Origin: DATARH01 sp035534535
GTDB taxonomy: Bacteria > Pseudomonadota > Alphaproteobacteria > ATCC43930 > CGMCC-115725
Assembly: GCA_035534535.1 (NCBI GenBank)
Contig: DATLRS010000007.1
Coordinates: 26,396 to 90,395, forward strand
Length of the DNA stretch: 64,000 nt
Direction of reading: 5' to 3'
Positions 60,481 through 64,000 of the stretch are shown here, piece after piece. Position numbers and translations under genes: made by a program. Under the pieces are notes generated by a model. It worked only from the letters and a program-made list of their open reading frames with translations, was not told the DNA's origin and made no database searches. How positions within the stretch are numbered: position 1 is the stretch's first letter; every line of letters starts with the position of its first letter.

Positions 60481-60675
60481 GTGAGAATAGTAGGTTTCCT
60501 GTTGGTGTCGGCCCTCCTGGCCGGATTGGTAAGCGGTTGCTCCGACGACAAACCGCCCGCGACCTCGACGCAGGCCTCGCAGCAAGCCCTCCACAAGGAC
60601 TGCGCCAATCCCCACTGGAAGGAGCAGAATCTCGGGCTGTGGTATTCGCTGTGCCGCCAGCCGCTAAAGTGGTGA
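60481..60675 (+). CDS. small lipoprotein (64 aa)
   Basis: 64 residues with a GTG start and GGAGG upstream. A short hydrophobic signal (VRIVGFLLVSALLAGLVSGC) ends in the lipobox LVSGC, then a Ser/Thr/Gln-rich linker and a small Cys-containing domain (KDCANPHWKEQNLGLWYSLC), which could form a disulfide. No recognised family. It ends 10 bases before the convergent mce stop. Confidence 0.7.
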   Translation: MRIVGFLLVSALLAGLVSGCSDDKPPATSTQASQQALHKDCANPHWKEQNLGLWYSLCRQPLKW

Positions 60676-60685
60676 CGCGGCGGAG

Positions 60686-61090
60686 CTACGCCTCCTCAAG
60701 CTCTATGAGGGTGCCGCAGAAATCCTTCGGGTGGAGGAACAGGACCGGCTTGCCGTGCGCCCCCGGTTGCGGCGTGCCGTCGCCGACAACGCGGGCCCCG
60801 GCGCCCACCAGCCGGTCGCGCGCAAGGCGGATGTCGTCGACCTCGTAACAAAGGTGATGCATGCCGCCAGCCGGGTTCTTGTCGAGAAAACCGCGCACGG
60901 GCGACCCTTCCCCGAGCGGCTCCAGCAATTCGATCTTGCTGTTCGGCAAGTCGACGAACACCACCGTGACGCCGTGTGCCGGCAGCGGATGCGGCTCGGA
61001 GACGCGGGCCCCGAGCGCGTCGCGATAGAGCACCGCCGCGGCCGCGACGTCCGGCACGACGATCGCGACATGGTTGAGCCGGCCGATCAT
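60686..61090 (-). CDS. mce: methylmalonyl-CoA epimerase
   Basis: 134 residues, VOC fold. Interconverts (2R)- and (2S)-methylmalonyl-CoA in propionyl-CoA use. IGRLNHVAIVVPDVAAA (metal His), EPLGEGSPVRGFLDKNPAGG, MHHLCYEVDD (second His) and GTLIELEE (Glu). The rnj–mce order downstream of coaX is common in alphaproteobacteria. Confidence 0.92.
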   Translation of the reverse strand: MIGRLNHVAIVVPDVAAAAVLYRDALGARVSEPHPLPAHGVTVVFVDLPNSKIELLEPLGEGSPVRGFLDKNPAGGMHHLCYEVDDIRLARDRLVGAGARVVGDGTPQPGAHGKPVLFLHPKDFCGTLIELEEA

Positions 61091-61105
61091 CGCGCCCCTC
61101 CCGCG

Positions 61106-62806
61106 CTACAGCCGCACCAGCTGGATGTCGATCAGCGGGCGCTTGCCGAAGCGCTCGTTGAGGGCGCGGCGCAGCACCCGGCGGGCGGCCTCGCGCAGCG
61201 CGCCGTCGTCGTGCCGCAGCGACGCCGGCAACCCGTCCATCGCGTCGGCCAGCGCATCGCGCAGGGCCGCCGCCGGTTCGGCATTCGCTTCCGCCAGACC
61301 GATCAGGCTGAGTTGCGGCGGCGCCGCGAGCCAGCCGCGGCGATCGACGACGAGCGTCGCGACGACGCTGCCGTCATTGCCGACGCGCCGCCGCTGTTGC
61401 AGGACGGCGCCGCCAAGCGGCAAGAGGCTCTTGCCGTCGCTGGCGATGCGGCCGACCGGGATGTCGTCGACCAGCGCCGCGCCATGCCGGTCGAGCCGTA
61501 CCATCGCGCCGTTTTCGATGACCAGCGCCTCGGGCACCTGGCACTGGCGCGCCAGCTCGGCATGGCTCAAGAGGTGGCGCGCCTCGCCATGCACCGGGAT
61601 CGCGATCTGCGGCCGGACCATCTGGTACATGCGCACCAGCTCGTCGCGCGCCGGATGGCCCGAGACATGGACGAAATGATCCTCCGTCGTCACGATTTCG
61701 ACGCCGAGGCGGATCAGCGCGTTGTGCAGCCGGTTGATCGCCTTCTCGTTGCCCGGAATGATGCGCGAGGAAAAGATCGCGACATCGCCCTCTTCGAGCG
61801 TGATGTTGGGGTGGTCCTCGCGGGCGATTCGCGCCAGCGCGGCGCGCGGCTCGCCCTGGCTGCCGGTGCAGATGAGCAGGATCTTGTCGCGCGGCACATA
61901 GCCCGCCTCATCCTCGGTCAGAAAGCGCGGCACATCGGCGAGGTAGCCGTTTTCGCGCGCCGCCTTGTCGATGCGCCACAGCGAGCGGCCGACCAGGGCG
62001 ACGTCGCGGTCATGGGCGCGCGCGGCATGGGCGATCGTCGCGAGGCGCGCCACGTTGGAGGCGAAGCAGGCGACCGCGACCCGCGCGTCATAGCGGCCGA
62101 TCAGCTCGCTGAGAGACTCGCGCAGCTCGCCCTCGGAGCCCGAGTGGCCTTCGCGCAGCGCATTCGTCGAATCGCAGACGATCGCCAGCACCCCCTCGTC
62201 GCCGATTTCGCGCAGCCGGTCCTCGTCGGTCGGCGAGCCGATCAGCGGCTCGGGGTCGAGCTTCCAGTCGCCGGTGTGCAGCACCGTGCCCGCTGAGGTG
62301 CGGATCACCACCGCGTTGGGCTCGGGGATCGAATGGGTCAGCGTGATCAGCTCGAGATCGAACGGGCCGATCGTGAAGCGGCCGGACATCGGCACGGTGT
62401 TGATCGTGACCTGCGCCGCCAGCCGCGCCTCGACGAGCTTGGCGCGCAGCAGCGAGGCGGTGAACGGGGTGGCCCAAACCGGGCATTGCAATTGCGGCCA
62501 CAGATAGGGAATGGCGCCGATATGGTCTTCGTGCGCGTGCGTCGCGACGATGCCCAGCAGGCTGTCGCGGCGCTCGACGATAAAGGCCGGGTCGGCCATG
62601 ATCACATCGACCCCCGGCTCGTGCTCGCCCTCGCCGAAGGTGACGCCGCAATCGACGATCAGCCACTGACCGCGGTAGCCGTAGAGGTTGAAATTCATGC
62701 CGATCTCGCCGGAACCGCCGAGCGGCAGGAAATAGAGAGCGTCGGGTTCGTGCTCGACGAGCTTGGCGTCCGCCTTGGGAGCCGGGCGTCGCGCCGGGGG
62801 TGTCAT
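61106..62806 (-). CDS. rnj: ribonuclease J
   Basis: 566 residues. A beta-CASP metallo-beta-lactamase RNase with 5'-3' exo/endonuclease activity. LYFLPLGGSGEIGMNFNLY near the N-terminus, metal motif ATHAHEDHIGAIPYL, HTGDWKLDP, DSTNALREGHSGSE, and the beta-CASP motifs LICTGSQGEPRAAL and HVSGHPARDEL. The start ATG overlaps the coaX stop as ATGA. Length normal. Confidence 0.96.
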   Translation of the reverse strand: MTPPARRPAPKADAKLVEHEPDALYFLPLGGSGEIGMNFNLYGYRGQWLIVDCGVTFGEGEHEPGVDVIMADPAFIVERRDSLLGIVATHAHEDHIGAIPYLWPQLQCPVWATPFTASLLRAKLVEARLAAQVTINTVPMSGRFTIGPFDLELITLTHSIPEPNAVVIRTSAGTVLHTGDWKLDPEPLIGSPTDEDRLREIGDEGVLAIVCDSTNALREGHSGSEGELRESLSELIGRYDARVAVACFASNVARLATIAHAARAHDRDVALVGRSLWRIDKAARENGYLADVPRFLTEDEAGYVPRDKILLICTGSQGEPRAALARIAREDHPNITLEEGDVAIFSSRIIPGNEKAINRLHNALIRLGVEIVTTEDHFVHVSGHPARDELVRMYQMVRPQIAIPVHGEARHLLSHAELARQCQVPEALVIENGAMVRLDRHGAALVDDIPVGRIASDGKSLLPLGGAVLQQRRRVGNDGSVVATLVVDRRGWLAAPPQLSLIGLAEANAEPAAALRDALADAMDGLPASLRHDDGALREAARRVLRRALNERFGKRPLIDIQLVRL

Positions 62807-63579
62807 CGGTTGCTGTTGTGGCGATAGATGAGGCGCAGGCCCCACAGCGTGAGGTCGCGATCGACCGTGTCGATCGTGTCGGTCGCCCCGGCAAACAGCG
62901 GCGCCAGCCCCCCGGTGGCGATGACCTCCATCGCTTCGTTCCTTTCCTCGCGGATGCGCCGCACGATGCCCTCGATCAGCCCGACATAGCCCCAGAAGAC
63001 GCCGGACTGCATCGCCGGCACCGTCGCGCGCCCAACCACTGCCGGCGGCCGCAGCAGCGCGACATGCGGCAGTTGCGCCGCCGCCATTTCCAACGCCTGT
63101 AGCGACAGGTTGGGTCCCGGTGCGATCACCCCGCCGCAATAATCGCCACGGGCGTCAACCACGTCAAAATTGGTCGCCGTGCCGAAATCGACAACCACCA
63201 GCGGCGGTTTGTAGCGATTGCCGGCGGCAACGGAGTTGGCGACCCGATCGGCGCCGACATCGCGGGCCGGCATATCGACATCGATGCCGATCCCGACCCT
63301 GCAATTCTCGCGGCCGACCACCAGCGGCTCGCATTTGAGATAACGCTGGCACAGCTGGATCAGGTGGAACATCGCGTCCGGCACGACATTGCCGATGACC
63401 GCGGCATCGATATCGGCCGTTGTCAGGCCGGCGAGCGCCAATAGCTGGGTCAGCCAGATCGCATATTCGTCGGCGGTCCGCCGCGGATTGGTCGAGATGC
63501 GCCACGACGCGCGCAGCGTGTCAGCCTCGTAGACGGCGAAGACGCCGTTGGTGTTGCCCGAATCGATGGCGAGCAGCAT
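62803..63579 (-). CDS. coaX: type III pantothenate kinase
   Basis: 258 residues. ASKHA-fold kinase phosphorylating pantothenate, first step of coenzyme A synthesis. AIDSGNTNGVFAVYE (phosphate loop), DVGADRVANSVAAGNRY, VVVDFGTATNFDVVDARGDY (catalytic Asp) and GGVIAPGPNLSLQAL. Start chosen for GAGGAGG upstream and the family N-terminus. Coupled to rnj downstream and 10 bases from birA upstream. Confidence 0.96.
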   Translation of the reverse strand: MLLAIDSGNTNGVFAVYEADTLRASWRISTNPRRTADEYAIWLTQLLALAGLTTADIDAAVIGNVVPDAMFHLIQLCQRYLKCEPLVVGRENCRVGIGIDVDMPARDVGADRVANSVAAGNRYKPPLVVVDFGTATNFDVVDARGDYCGGVIAPGPNLSLQALEMAAAQLPHVALLRPPAVVGRATVPAMQSGVFWGYVGLIEGIVRRIREERNEAMEVIATGGLAPLFAGATDTIDTVDRDLTLWGLRLIYRHNSNR

Positions 63580-63589
63580 CGCGTCCTCC

Positions 63590-64000
63590 TCACCCGAGCG
63601 CCGGGAAGACTTCGCCCGCCGCGATGCGGCGGCGCCCGTCGGCGGCGTCGAGCACCAGGGCGCCGTCGTCGTCGAGATCGAGAAAGCGGCCTGAAAACGT
63701 GCTGCTCTCGAGGCGCACGCTGATCGGGTCGCCGAGCCCGCTGGCCTGCGCCAGCCAGGCGGCGCGCAGCGGCGCGAAGCCTTCGTCCTGCCAGCGCTGC
63801 GCCCAGCCCTCGAAATGCCCGGCAAAGGCGGCGAGCAGCGCCGCCGGCGTGATGCGGGTGACGCCCTGATCGGCCAGCGAGGTCGCTGGATATTCGACAT
63901 TGCGCGGGGCGGCGGCGATGTTGACCCCGACCCCGATCACCACGAAATCGACCCGGTCACGCCCGCTCGTCTCGGATTCGAGCAGGATGCCGGCCAGCTT
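63590..64000 (-). CDS. birA: biotin--[acetyl-CoA-carboxylase] ligase (N-terminus off the right edge)
   Basis: The C-terminal 136 codons of BirA. LAGILLESETSGRDRVDF at the window edge continues into VVIGVGVNIAAAPRNVEYPA, the biotin-ligase core after the GRGRxG loop (outside the window), then a C-terminal SH3-like domain (SSTFSGRFLDLDDDGALVL). Joins biotin to carboxylases. In related genomes this gene follows the nuo operon. Confidence 0.93.
   Translation of the reverse strand, partial: KLAGILLESETSGRDRVDFVVIGVGVNIAAAPRNVEYPATSLADQGVTRITPAALLAAFAGHFEGWAQRWQDEGFAPLRAAWLAQASGLGDPISVRLESSTFSGRFLDLDDDGALVLDAADGRRRIAAGEVFPALG

Overview
The window is GC-rich, gene-dense bacterial chromosome. The order birA–coaX–rnj (RNase J)–mce at the right end, ribE–ribH–nusB near a proton-pumping pyrophosphatase, UbiK–YbjN–ProC, a phasin gene and many GTG/TTG or ATGA-coupled starts all point to an alphaproteobacterium, probably of the Rhodospirillales/Hyphomicrobiales type. 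That placement is inferred from gene content only. I saw no tRNA or rRNA gene, integrase, transposase or CRISPR array. Both edges cut genes: an amidase on the left and birA on the right.

Layout. 1–2.5 kb: an AtzE-type amidase with an AtzG-like small partner, and a luciferase-like flavin monooxygenase. 2.5–3.4 kb: an AT-richer insert carrying an orphan two-transmembrane SLATT-like protein. 3.4–6.4 kb: core genes (ubiK, ybjN-like, proC, a TetR regulator) and a phasin gene whose promoter carries two TGCA-rich palindromes. 6.5–12 kb: an EnvZ/OmpR-type pair, a MarR regulator divergent from ilvE, an EthD protein and an OmpA-type porin with a clear terminator. 12.1–21.4 kb: a TetR/SDR pair, then a one-way run of catabolic genes read leftwards: HsaA/HpaB-like monooxygenase, LigB-type extradiol dioxygenase, CoxL-like molybdenum hydroxylase, VOC protein, seven-Asp-box propeller and protocatechuate 3,4-dioxygenase (pcaHG). 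21.7–27.2 kb: a tightly coupled selD–selA–selB selenocysteine operon in which SelD is fused to an FAD oxidoreductase.

27.3–37.3 kb: a hybrid histidine kinase, an MBL-fold hydrolase, and a rightward run encoding a VOC protein, a fluoroacetate-type dehalogenase with every known catalytic residue, an acyl-CoA synthetase and a 2-hydroxyglutarate-dehydrogenase-like flavoprotein. A frameshifted carboxymuconolactone-decarboxylase-like gene, two cupins and an enoyl-CoA hydratase follow. 37.7–42.3 kb: three small charged proteins, acetate kinase, a small hypothetical gene, phosphoglucomutase and PhhB. 42.3–45.6 kb: a PagL-like lipid A deacylase, proline iminopeptidase and an NfeD/SPFH pair. 45.6–52.8 kb: two divergent MFS transporters with a dihydroorotase-like and two ACMSD-like amidohydrolases, probably a second catabolic locus. 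53–64 kb: hppA, a candidate structured RNA, the riboflavin genes with nusB, a cyclic-nucleotide-gated channel, a CapD/FlaA1-type dehydratase, a small lipoprotein, and mce–rnj–coaX–birA.

REP-like inverted repeats of several families sit in many intergenic gaps and break up the catabolic runs. The most interesting parts are the mixed intradiol/extradiol aromatic cluster, the dehalogenase cluster, the sel operon with no client or selC in view, the orphan SLATT-like gene, and the hairpin-rich element after nusB.
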